Assembly (NCBI GenBank): GCA_910585435.1
Contig: CAJUEJ010000034.1
Span: forward strand, 30,324 to 41,482
DNA: 11,159 nucleotides
Direction: 5' to 3'
Source of the DNA: an uncultured Hungatella sp.
GTDB lineage: Bacteria > Bacillota > Clostridia > Lachnospirales > Lachnospiraceae
The translations under genes were made by a program, and so were the position numbers. Below, piece by piece: positions 4,882 to 11,159 of this stretch. Positions within the stretch are counted from its first letter, which is position 1. Every line of letters starts with the position of its first letter. The notes beneath the pieces are model-generated. The model was given only the letters and a program-made list of their open reading frames with translations, did not search any database and was not told where the DNA came from.

Positions 4882-7344
4882 TTATACTGTCACCAGAGAT
4901 TCCCGGGTGAGGGCAAACCCGTTCTGAGGCCTGTAGGGAATCTCCTCCCCATTCAGCACAAATCTGTCAGCATTCTCCACCCGGAAGCTTCCATACTGAG
5001 GATCTGTAAACCACAGGCTTTTTTCTCCGTCCCACTCTGGTTTTACACGTTCCATCTCCTCCTTAAACGCCTGAAAGCTGCCAAATTCTGACCTGGATGC
5101 ACATTTTATAATCACCCCGTGCTTAAGCCCATAAGAAACCAGTTCTTTTCCTGTATTGGCGCCCTTTTTGGTAAGCTCTACCGGATTAGAAAACCATGCC
5201 CACAGATATCCGTCCTCCGTCCTAGCAAAAAAATCCCTTTCCCCCAGCTGATATTCATCATATTCATAGACAGGCGCATAGGCATGGATCCTGTGAACCA
5301 GTTCATGGATATCAATGTCAAACAGCATAACCGTCACATTTTTATACCGCTCGATCCACGGCATGGTACCATTGCCGGCCCAGTAGCTGGGGCGGTTTTC
5401 ACCGCTGAACAGCCGCTCCCCCGGATGGTTTACATAAAACAGCGCCCCACGGTGTTCACCAAATGCCACATTCATCAGATGCTGCTGGTGTCCGTGGCGG
5501 AAAGGTTTGAAGCGCCGGACTGCCGCTGTAAGATAGTCTTTTGTCCGGTACGTATCTATTTTCAGCCGCAGGATCCCCTGATCGATTTCCTGGGTCAGTC
5601 CCTCTCCTTCCCTCACACTGCACTCTGCCCCGAAGTCCTCCGGCTCATAATCGCTGATTGCAAACAGGTGTGCCGAGTTTCCGAAAAAGGTGAGATAGCC
5701 GGTTCCATAAGAAATCCAGTTTATAAAGTTTGTCTCCACCTGAAGCCTGGTCTTAATGGTATTCTCATAAACCCGCCCGTAGGTAGAATTCATGACGCTG
5801 CCAAAGGTATTGTAGGCCACGATCCGCATGGAAAAGTCCAGAGCCTTCTTAGCCATGGTTTGAATCTCCTGATCCGGCGCACACAGATACAGCGTAAAGA
5901 ATCCGATGAAATCCACAGGTATGTAAGTGGCTGAGTTCCATTCTGCATAGCCATAGGAAAAGAAAATATCAAACCACTCCTTAAGCCGCTGTCTTCCGTA
6001 CTTCATCTGCTCTGCCCCTGTACGTCCGCTTTCCGTAAAGATATCCTCCGGATACTGATACCCCCACAGATACTGGGAAATGTGGAATAAAAACGCATGG
6101 TTCTCGCTGAAATACCACATCACGTCATCCCCCGGCTCGTCGATCCAGTACCTGAAATGCAAGACAGCCTGGTGAATCCGCTCTTTCTCTCTGTCAGTCA
6201 GCTTATCCCTGTAACGCTGCAGTAAAATAGCCATAGGAGCCAGGGAAAAATCAGCACAGTCTTCTCTGGCCTCAATCTTCTTCAGGCACATAGCAAGGGC
6301 TGCTTTTGCTTTCTCGTCCATGGCCCCTTCCATTTCCAGAGAAGAAATAACCGTCTGCATGCCTGTCTCCCCATGGGCGTGAAGGAAGGAAAGGGCCTGG
6401 CGCTTCCGCTCCCTGATGGTTTTTGCAGGCTCCATGGTGACAGTTTTTAATGGAATAATCCCCACAAACAGCCTGCGGCTGATCCGGTAAGGCCCTGCGT
6501 CCATGCAGAGATATACATTGGACATCCTGATTTTGCTCTGATCCGTATCACAGTATACCAGATAGTCCTGATCCTTCCTGGCCGTAAGCTGATGATATAT
6601 ATCGCCGTTGTGCTGCCCTCCGCTGCCGGATGAGACAGAGGTAACGTATAAAGGCGTATCCTCCTTTAACAGCCCGGGGTCATAGCAGAGCCGCGCCTCC
6701 CCCTCTGTATACATATCCCTTTCAAAATAGCAGGAATACAGGAAGTCTTCCGCCTGCCGTATCACTTCAGGATCCTCCTTAACCTCCACGGTCCCTGTAA
6801 GAGGCTTTGTCCCTTTATACCGGAATTCAAAATAGAAAAATACATCCCTCTCCGCCAGCTCATCTGCGTAGACCTTTATCTCATTATAGCCTGCCTGAAA
6901 AGGAAGGGCCATACTTTTTTTGCTGGCAATATTCCTGGTATAAGGGGCAAAGCATTCTGCATACTGCCCGTTCACCCAGATTTTCACGCCTCCGCAGGTG
7001 TAAAGCTCAAAGGGATAATCCCCTGCCTCTTCCACCCATATCCCTGTCATGGCATGAACCCAGATATGATGGGGCGTGTGGATAAATGTAGACAAATCCA
7101 CCCGGTTATTTTCAAAAGGAAAATACAGGTTCTCATACGCTCCGTCATATCTTTTAACCTGTCCGATCCGGTTCTGCCTTAAAAATTCTTCACGAACCGG
7201 ATAGATTACCTGCACATAGGATTCCTCCAGGTTTACCTCTGCCTGAAATGCTTTTTTAGGCGATGCAAAAGCTTCCCTCTCCATGGCTGTTACATGCCAG
7301 CGGCTAATAGCCTCATCACAGCCGATCTCATACCGAAAATCCAT
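4882..7344 (-). CDS. Large predicted carbohydrate-active protein: jelly roll, helical toroid, beta-sandwich
   Basis: I cannot assign this 820-residue protein to a named CAZy family. Residues about 95-180 look like a PA14/galactose-binding-type jelly roll (DYPFELYTCGGVKIWVNG, then LPFQAGYNEIKVYA). Residues about 310-560 are helical and aromatic, resembling an (alpha/alpha) toroid, with conserved-looking polar motifs WYFSENH (410-416), GYAEWNS (465-471) and TYGRVYE (521-527) that probably line a sugar cleft. Residues about 580-815 are beta-rich, with FRHGHQQHL and RPSYWAGNG, as in the sandwich that follows toroids in heparinase II/III-type lyases. No signal peptide is seen, so it should act in the cytosol on imported oligosaccharide. 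Hydrolase and lyase are both possible; a His/Tyr pair would favour a lyase. The start has GGAGG seven nt upstream (7352-7356) and lies 18 nt after the preceding gene. The protein is the middle member of a three-gene operon with a ROK kinase. Confidence 0.8.
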   Translation of the reverse strand: MDFRYEIGCDEAISRWHVTAMEREAFASPKKAFQAEVNLEESYVQVIYPVREEFLRQNRIGQVKRYDGAYENLYFPFENNRVDLSTFIHTPHHIWVHAMTGIWVEEAGDYPFELYTCGGVKIWVNGQYAECFAPYTRNIASKKSMALPFQAGYNEIKVYADELAERDVFFYFEFRYKGTKPLTGTVEVKEDPEVIRQAEDFLYSCYFERDMYTEGEARLCYDPGLLKEDTPLYVTSVSSGSGGQHNGDIYHQLTARKDQDYLVYCDTDQSKIRMSNVYLCMDAGPYRISRRLFVGIIPLKTVTMEPAKTIRERKRQALSFLHAHGETGMQTVISSLEMEGAMDEKAKAALAMCLKKIEAREDCADFSLAPMAILLQRYRDKLTDREKERIHQAVLHFRYWIDEPGDDVMWYFSENHAFLFHISQYLWGYQYPEDIFTESGRTGAEQMKYGRQRLKEWFDIFFSYGYAEWNSATYIPVDFIGFFTLYLCAPDQEIQTMAKKALDFSMRIVAYNTFGSVMNSTYGRVYENTIKTRLQVETNFINWISYGTGYLTFFGNSAHLFAISDYEPEDFGAECSVREGEGLTQEIDQGILRLKIDTYRTKDYLTAAVRRFKPFRHGHQQHLMNVAFGEHRGALFYVNHPGERLFSGENRPSYWAGNGTMPWIERYKNVTVMLFDIDIHELVHRIHAYAPVYEYDEYQLGERDFFARTEDGYLWAWFSNPVELTKKGANTGKELVSYGLKHGVIIKCASRSEFGSFQAFKEEMERVKPEWDGEKSLWFTDPQYGSFRVENADRFVLNGEEIPYRPQNGFALTRESLVTV

Positions 7345-7362
7345 GTTTATTTCCTCCGTCTG

Positions 7363-9009
7363 TTAAAATCCATTCCTCTGCCCCACACGTATCCTGAACG
7401 TATGCTCAAACTCCGTATAGTCCGTAAAATAAACAGTAAACCCACAGGCAGATACATCCTCGCTTCCGAAATTGCCGGCTGTAAAACGGTGGGTTCCAAA
7501 CCCGGGCCCTACCTCTATGCTTTCCGTATTGTTTAAAAATGCAGCCGTCCCTTCTTTTAAAATCATAGACCTGCCCGGCTCTGCCTTCAGTTCAAACTGG
7601 CCGCCTCTTACTGTTTCTGCCCCGCTTACTGCTATCTCAACCCGGAAAGGCGCTTTCTCCACTCCTGTCACCTTCAGGCAGACCTCCACACCATCCTCGA
7701 TTTCCCTGATATCAGCCTGCAGATGCAGATCCGGCCCCATAACCTTCTCTCTCTTCTGGTTTTCCATCTTCCACCAATCACTGGTATCCTGTTTCTCTTT
7801 AAACGGAAGATAATACCACCCTTCCATGGTCTGTTCCAGATGAAAGCTTCCGTCCGGGGCCTTGTCCATGGATTTGGCCTGGAAGCCCCGGTGTTCAAAA
7901 TATCCTCCTCCCAGCTTCAAAAGCAACTCCATGCTCTCTGTGGACAGGTGAAGAAAGCCGGTTTTCTCCTTCATAACCGTATAAGTAAAGCCCTGTCTGT
8001 GAACCCGCGCAATGCCGGATTCTTTATAAAAACGGTTGTACGGCGTCTGCTTCCACAGGCCTGTATGCTCCCGTTCAATCCACTGGGGATGATTCATATA
8101 GTGGATCAGCTGGTCGGGAGCTTCCATATGTTTCTCCTCCACCAAAGAGAAGATATAGTTTGCCATATCCAAAAACTCCGGGATATCCAGTTCAATCCCC
8201 ATTTCCAGATATTCCGTATAATAATCCGTCGGATATATCTTAAGGCCATTATCCCATCGTGTGGAATTGCCTGTAAATATATTTCCGTCCGGCTCAATAT
8301 AGGTCAGCATCATCCGAAGATTCCGCGCCGCATACTCAAAATACTGCCGGTCCCCTGTGGTATGCCCCAGAGAAATCATGGCGTCATTATTTATCCTGTT
8401 GTAATTCCCGGCCGATTTCTCTGCATATTCTCCGTCTTCGTTGCAGTCGATCCCTTCCAGAAGATACCCATCAGCCCTGTTTATCATGGCTTGGTCTTCA
8501 AACAGCTTCCCGCACTCCATCAGCATGGAGGCAATGGCCCAGCGGTGGTTGGGCGTATGAAAGCCACCTTTTATAAGGCCTTTTGCCCCCTGCTTTATGA
8601 TAGTCATAAGAGCCTGATACATAGCCTCCTCTTCCCTGGAAGTACGGTTTTCCTTCAGATACTTAAATGCAGGCAGTATCCTTTTAATACAGAAGGCCGT
8701 ATCAGGCGTGGACATAAAATTGCAGGTAATAAAATCAAACAGCCCGTTCTCATGCTGCCAGCGAAGGGCATACTGGAGCCCCTCGCAAATCATGGTGTAG
8801 ACTGCCGGATCCCGATACAGCACAGAATCCTTATTGCAATACACCGCGATGGCTGACGTCACACAGTAAAGGGCAAACTTAGGCTGGGCAATGCCTTTTT
8901 CATCATAGAATCCTCCGTGATCCTTTCCCTGATCCTTTATCTGAACACGCATAAGGCGGCCCACTCTCTTTTCCGTATCCCTTATCATTTTTTCATAATG
9001 TTTTTTCAT
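7363..9009 (-). CDS. Predicted alpha/alpha-toroid carbohydrate-active enzyme, first gene of the operon
   Basis: The 548-residue protein (from the start chosen here) is a second predicted toroid enzyme, not recognised by name. Residues 1 to about 325 are helix-rich with aromatic sugar-binding residues (LRWQHENGLFDF; FMSTPDTAFC). Two blocks stand out: GGFHTPNHRWA (148-158; H151, N154, H155) and DGEYAEKSAGNYNRINND (192-209; Y195, Y203). Asn/His/Tyr combinations are the catalytic set in toroid polysaccharide lyases, so a lyase is the leading guess. Residues about 335-548 are beta-rich. No signal peptide is seen. Three in-frame ATGs are possible: 9069 lies inside the predicted -10 box and upstream of the expected transcript start, so it is excluded; 9033 has only AAAGGG; 9009 has AAGGAG 11 nt upstream and gives MKKHYEKMI, so I prefer it. 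The 820-residue protein follows after 18 nt. Together they likely take apart one oligosaccharide. Confidence 0.8.
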   Translation of the reverse strand: MKKHYEKMIRDTEKRVGRLMRVQIKDQGKDHGGFYDEKGIAQPKFALYCVTSAIAVYCNKDSVLYRDPAVYTMICEGLQYALRWQHENGLFDFITCNFMSTPDTAFCIKRILPAFKYLKENRTSREEEAMYQALMTIIKQGAKGLIKGGFHTPNHRWAIASMLMECGKLFEDQAMINRADGYLLEGIDCNEDGEYAEKSAGNYNRINNDAMISLGHTTGDRQYFEYAARNLRMMLTYIEPDGNIFTGNSTRWDNGLKIYPTDYYTEYLEMGIELDIPEFLDMANYIFSLVEEKHMEAPDQLIHYMNHPQWIEREHTGLWKQTPYNRFYKESGIARVHRQGFTYTVMKEKTGFLHLSTESMELLLKLGGGYFEHRGFQAKSMDKAPDGSFHLEQTMEGWYYLPFKEKQDTSDWWKMENQKREKVMGPDLHLQADIREIEDGVEVCLKVTGVEKAPFRVEIAVSGAETVRGGQFELKAEPGRSMILKEGTAAFLNNTESIEVGPGFGTHRFTAGNFGSEDVSACGFTVYFTDYTEFEHTFRIRVGQRNGF

Positions 9010-9020
9010 TCCTGGTCTGG

Positions 9021-9026
9021 CTCCTT
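9021..9026 (-). promoter_or_regulatory. Ribosome binding site favouring the start at 9009
   Basis: On the minus strand AAGGAG lies 11 nt before the ATG at 9009. The spacing is on the long side, but the match is better than AAAGGG before the ATG at 9033. The start at 9033 therefore remains possible and would add eight residues. Confidence 0.55.
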
Positions 9027-9067
9027 CTCTCATAATGATATGCCCTTTGGCACATGGTTCAATCTGC

Positions 9068-9095
9068 ATTATAACTGCTATTTCAAAAAAATCAA
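9068..9095 (-). promoter_or_regulatory. Sigma-A-type promoter of the toroid/ROK operon
   Basis: Read on the minus strand, TTGATT (9090-9095) is followed after 16 bp by a perfect TATAAT (9068-9073). Transcription should start near 9060, giving a leader of about 50 nt to the preferred start at 9009. The ATG at 9067-9069 overlaps the -10 box and would not be in the mRNA. Confidence 0.75.
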
Positions 9096-9105
9096 CCGAA
9101 TAGCA
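9076..9105. promoter_or_regulatory. 7-bp inverted repeat bracketing the -35 box (possible operator)
   Basis: TGCTATT at 9076-9082 and AATAGCA at 9099-9105 are perfect inverted copies separated by 16 bp, with centres 23 bp (about two helical turns) apart. They flank the -35 box and one arm sits between -35 and -10, so a dimer or tetramer bound here could block RNA polymerase. No regulator gene is in the window. In 194 A/T-rich bases a 7-bp match could also be chance. Confidence 0.45.
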
Positions 9106-9197
9106 AATATTGCAAGACTTTCTTTCATATCCCGCATATACTGCGCTGTCTGTCTTAAAATGAGTGAAAAAAAAATAAAAAATTATGGCAGAACCTG

Positions 9198-9226
9198 TAG
9201 ATATTAATCTAAACTTGGATTATAAT
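9198..9226 (+). promoter_or_regulatory. Sigma-A-type promoter of the two-helix membrane protein gene
   Basis: TAGATA (9198-9203), a 17-bp spacer and a perfect TATAAT (9221-9226) lie 38 bp before the ATG, with no other gene in between. A small inverted pair TAATC/GATTA (9205-9209, 9218-9222) overlaps the -10 and may be coincidence. The strip between the two divergent promoters (9106-9197) is A/T-rich and shows nothing else I can name. Confidence 0.65.
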
Positions 9227-9263
9227 AGAAGAACAACATTTTATTTAACCAAGGGGGAGCATT

Positions 9264-10355
9264 ATGGTAGAAACACTCAGAAAAAAAGCTAAAAAATCCA
9301 ACATACTAAGAGTCATCTTTTCGGTCATCGGTGTAGTTGCACTGTTGTTTATCACAAAATTCGCCATATTTGATGTGATTACCGGCCCGACCAAAATGGA
9401 CATTACGGCAGATCCTGCAATTTATGACGGCAAATATGTCACCATCGATGCGGAGACATTCCTGTATGACTACATAGAACACAAGACCACCACGAAAAGA
9501 AAATACGGCGGCAGCACCACCAGCGTCAACGGATACAGCTATGTGGTTCTCCAGTCTGTAGCTGATTATGAAAACCAGGAATCTGTCTGGTATTTTTACA
9601 GTGTGTATCTGGACAAGAGCAGACAGAGCGAGATGGAATCTAAAATCATAAAGGCATTTGATTACTTAAATGATGAGACAGGAACCGTAGCCCCGCCGGA
9701 TCCGGTTACGATTACCGGTGTGTGGAATCCGATGGATGCCCAGACAGAGCGGTATTTCCGAAGCGCCATGGCAGAATTAGGCATCACGGAAACGGATATC
9801 GATAAGTTCTATCTGTATGAGCTGGATACGAAAAATATCGGCGGCATGAACGCTCCTTTATTCTGGGTTCTGATGGCATGTGCTGCCGGCCTTGTCCTGT
9901 TTGCCATCCTCAGTGCCATCGGCCTTTTCAGCAACGCATTTATGAAGAATATACAGAATTTCCTGCAGCAGAACGGATCTGTTTCCCTGGCAGAGATTGA
10001 ACAGGACTTCAGCCAGGCCCACCCCATCTCCTCTGATGTATGGCTTGGAAAACGGTGGACCGTATACATGAGCGGCAACAAAGCCAAGATTGTGAACAAT
10101 AAAGATATTGTCTGGGGATATTATTATTCCCGCACCGGCAGGAACAGTGTAAGTGAGATGCGTCTGTTCAGCAAATCAAAGACTATGACCTGCATCAGCT
10201 TAAGCGAAAAGCATACTCAGGAAGCATTGAAATTTTATGCAGCAGAGCAGCCTCAGATGGTGGTAGGCTACGGTGCCGATTTGGAGAAGATGTACAATAA
10301 AGACTTTAACTCCTTCCTGGAATTAAAGTACAACCCGGCTATGAGAGAATTCTAG
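9264..10355 (+). CDS. Unrecognised membrane protein with two transmembrane helices
   Basis: I do not recognise this 363-residue protein with confidence; it looks like the uncharacterised DUF-type membrane proteins common in Lachnospiraceae. A basic start (RKKAKK, 6-11) precedes a first membrane helix at about 14-36. Residues about 40-195 form a soluble segment with TADPAIYDGKYVTIDAE and many Tyr residues, probably outside the cell. A second helix lies at about 197-222, followed by a 140-residue C-terminal part, probably cytosolic, with SLAEIEQDFSQAH (like the start of a winged-helix or scaffold helix) and then a beta-rich stretch (RWTVYMSGNKAKIVNNKDIV). The positive-inside rule supports both ends in the cytosol. 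The start has AGGGGGAG four nt upstream (9252-9259). It is a single-gene unit with its own promoter and terminator, divergent from the sugar operon. No catalytic motif is visible. Confidence 0.88.
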   Translation: MVETLRKKAKKSNILRVIFSVIGVVALLFITKFAIFDVITGPTKMDITADPAIYDGKYVTIDAETFLYDYIEHKTTTKRKYGGSTTSVNGYSYVVLQSVADYENQESVWYFYSVYLDKSRQSEMESKIIKAFDYLNDETGTVAPPDPVTITGVWNPMDAQTERYFRSAMAELGITETDIDKFYLYELDTKNIGGMNAPLFWVLMACAAGLVLFAILSAIGLFSNAFMKNIQNFLQQNGSVSLAEIEQDFSQAHPISSDVWLGKRWTVYMSGNKAKIVNNKDIVWGYYYSRTGRNSVSEMRLFSKSKTMTCISLSEKHTQEALKFYAAEQPQMVVGYGADLEKMYNKDFNSFLELKYNPAMREF

Positions 10356-10394
10356 GAGACCAGTTGATTTACAAGGTATTTTTAAAAATCGTGG

Positions 10395-10425
10395 AAGGGG
10401 GCTGTCCGACAGCCCCCTTGTTTTT
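10395..10425 (+). terminator. Strong Rho-independent terminator after the membrane protein gene
   Basis: An 11-bp perfect stem (AAGGGGGCTGT at 10395-10405 with its complement at 10409-10419) closes a CCG loop and is followed by five Ts at 10421-10425. It lies 39 nt past the plus-strand stop. The converging GNAT gene ends 13 bp beyond the T-run, and the hairpin may also protect its 3' end, but no good T-tract exists on the minus strand. Confidence 0.95.
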
Positions 10426-10438
10426 AATATCTAGTCTG

Positions 10439-11056
10439 TTATACATCCTCAACAAAATGTACCCTGGACATCTCCCAGTACTTTCTGTATACAAAATCCC
10501 TCTCTCCGTTCAAATTCAGCTGATACATCCGGAAGATAACAGGGAAATCCTTGGGCTGCCACTGTTCCTCATAGGAATACTGGTATGTCATGCCCAGACG
10601 CTTCATCACCTGGCCGCTGGGGACATTCTTCACGTCGTGGGTCGCAGTTACATAGGGAATACCATCCTTCTTAATCTGCCCAATCACCGCCTGCCCTGCC
10701 TCAGTTATGATCCCCTTGTGCCAGAACTCCTTCCGAAGCCCATAGCCGAAATCATAGCTGTCTTCCATACTGACATTCACATAGCCAATAGGAACATTAT
10801 CCGCTTTCAGACAGACTGCATATCTGTAGGCCTGAGACTGCCTATAAGCCTTCTCATACCGCTCTTCAAAAAAACGCTGTGCCTCCTCCATATTTTTAAG
10901 AGGAAACCATGGCAGGTAGGTGTTGACCTCCTCATCTTTAAAGATGAAGAACAATGCCTCCATGTCTTCTCTGGCAAACGGTCTTAACAGCAATCGCTCT
11001 GTTTCTATTCCGGGGGTATTCATATTCCTCAAACACATCCTCTCTTTCTCTGCCAT
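10439..11056 (-). CDS. GNAT acetyltransferase of the RimJ/RimL type
   Basis: This 205-residue protein (from the longest start) should transfer acetyl from acetyl-CoA to an amine of a protein, small molecule or antibiotic in the cytosol. The RimJ/RimL-type opening IETERLLLRPF is at 17-27, followed by the acetyl-CoA-binding region YGLRKEFWHKGIITEAGQAV (105-124) in place of the usual R-x-x-G-x-G/A, and NVPSGQVMKRLGM (144-156), the conserved Asn-Ser-Lys-Leu-Gly helix of this group. The start is uncertain: ATG at 11056 has only a weak site, ATG at 11038 has GAGAGG directly against it, and ATG at 11023 gives MNTPGIETERLLL, closest to family length, with GAGG three nt away. Residues about 180-205 extend past the usual end. 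It is a lone gene facing the membrane protein gene, with no functional link visible. The true substrate is unknown; this family is often over-annotated as ribosomal-protein acetylase. Confidence 0.88.
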   Translation of the reverse strand: MAEKERMCLRNMNTPGIETERLLLRPFAREDMEALFFIFKDEEVNTYLPWFPLKNMEEAQRFFEERYEKAYRQSQAYRYAVCLKADNVPIGYVNVSMEDSYDFGYGLRKEFWHKGIITEAGQAVIGQIKKDGIPYVTATHDVKNVPSGQVMKRLGMTYQYSYEEQWQPKDFPVIFRMYQLNLNGERDFVYRKYWEMSRVHFVEDV

Positions 11057-11073
11057 AACTTCTCGGAATCTTC

Positions 11074-11093
11074 AGCCCTTATTTCACAGGGCT
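11074..11093. repeat. Small hairpin upstream of the GNAT gene
   Basis: AGCCCT (11074-11079) and AGGGCT (11088-11093) form a perfect 6-bp inverted repeat with an 8-nt gap, 18 bp upstream of the longest GNAT start. It may be part of the leader or an operator half-site. I could not place a convincing GNAT promoter. Confidence 0.35.
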
Positions 11094-11103
11094 TTCAGAA
11101 CCT

Positions 11104-11137
11104 GTTTTTCAAAAATCACCCACTTTTTTTGAAAAAC
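11104..11137. promoter_or_regulatory. 12-bp perfect inverted repeat at the right edge (possible operator)
   Basis: GTTTTTCAAAAA (11104-11115) and TTTTTGAAAAAC (11126-11137) are exact inverted copies, 10 bp apart. Each arm is itself nearly palindromic around a central C/G. The right arm ends 3 bp before a TTGACA box. This layout suits a dimeric repressor or activator, or a bent A-tract element upstream of a promoter. There is no T-run after a GC stem, so it is not a terminator. Confidence 0.5.
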
Positions 11138-11140
11138 TAC

Positions 11141-11146
11141 TTGACA
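11141..11146 (+). promoter_or_regulatory. -35 box of a promoter that leaves the window
   Basis: A perfect TTGACA reads to the right. Its -10 would fall at about 11163-11169, beyond the last base, so the promoter is only half seen. It implies a plus-strand gene starting outside the window, divergent from the GNAT gene. Confidence 0.55.
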
Positions 11147-11159
11147 AACCCTCCAAAAT

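Noticed and set aside
7723..8856. 377-residue plus-strand frame and other long antisense frames at 5119-5934 and 4134-4574
   Set aside because: They lie wholly inside well-supported minus-strand genes, lack ribosome binding sites, and have compositions typical of complement translation.
10364..10987. 207-residue plus-strand frame after the membrane protein gene
   Set aside because: It crosses the strong terminator at 10395-10425 and is antisense to the GNAT gene.

Overview
The window looks like a chromosomal contig end from an anaerobic, spore-forming Firmicute, most likely a gut Lachnospiraceae or related Clostridia. This is inferred from the AAAGGAG/GGAGG ribosome binding sites, the TTGATT/TATAAT-type promoters, a collagen-like protein with a BclA-type C-terminal domain beside a GT2-TPR glycosyltransferase, and a ROK sugar kinase. 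No single marker fixes the species. The first 37 bases are not biological: positions 5-37 are the Illumina TruSeq read-1 adapter, so the contig begins with untrimmed library sequence and the first gene has lost its start.

Bases 38-3906 look like a spore-surface region. A 5'-truncated, cysteine-rich DUF4397 protein runs on the plus strand and ends at a clear terminator. Converging on it from the minus strand are a collagen-like protein (2189-3820) and, downstream of it, a GT2 glycosyltransferase with TPR repeats (989-2089). The collagen-like protein has an acidic, paired-cysteine N-terminus, a short Gly-X-Y block, a globular insert, a long threonine-rich Gly-X-Y block and a BclA-like C-terminal head. 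Upstream of it is a sequence that fits the sigma-K consensus (AC, 16 bp, CATA-N3-TA), as expected for a protein made in the mother cell late in sporulation. The glycosyltransferase is well placed to decorate the threonines of the collagen stalk, like the SgtA/BclA3 pair of Clostridioides difficile. A strong hairpin between the two genes may set their expression ratio.

Bases 3915-9095 hold a tight three-gene minus-strand operon: a 548-residue predicted alpha/alpha-toroid protein, an 820-residue multidomain protein (N-terminal jelly roll, helical toroid, C-terminal beta-sandwich), and a ROK sugar kinase. Gaps are 18 and 16 nt with good ribosome binding sites. None of the three has a signal peptide, so this appears to be a cytosolic route that breaks down an imported oligosaccharide and phosphorylates a released sugar. 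The substrate cannot be read from the sequence. A sigma-A-type promoter (TTGATT, 16 bp, TATAAT) lies upstream, flanked by a 7-bp inverted repeat that may be an operator. Its position excludes the farthest-upstream ATG of the first gene.

Bases 9198-11159 hold a divergent gene for an unrecognised two-helix membrane protein with its own promoter and terminator, a minus-strand GNAT acetyltransferase of the RimJ/RimL type, and at the right edge a 12-bp inverted repeat followed by a perfect TTGACA box for a gene beyond the window. I see no mobile element, CRISPR array, tRNA or rRNA.
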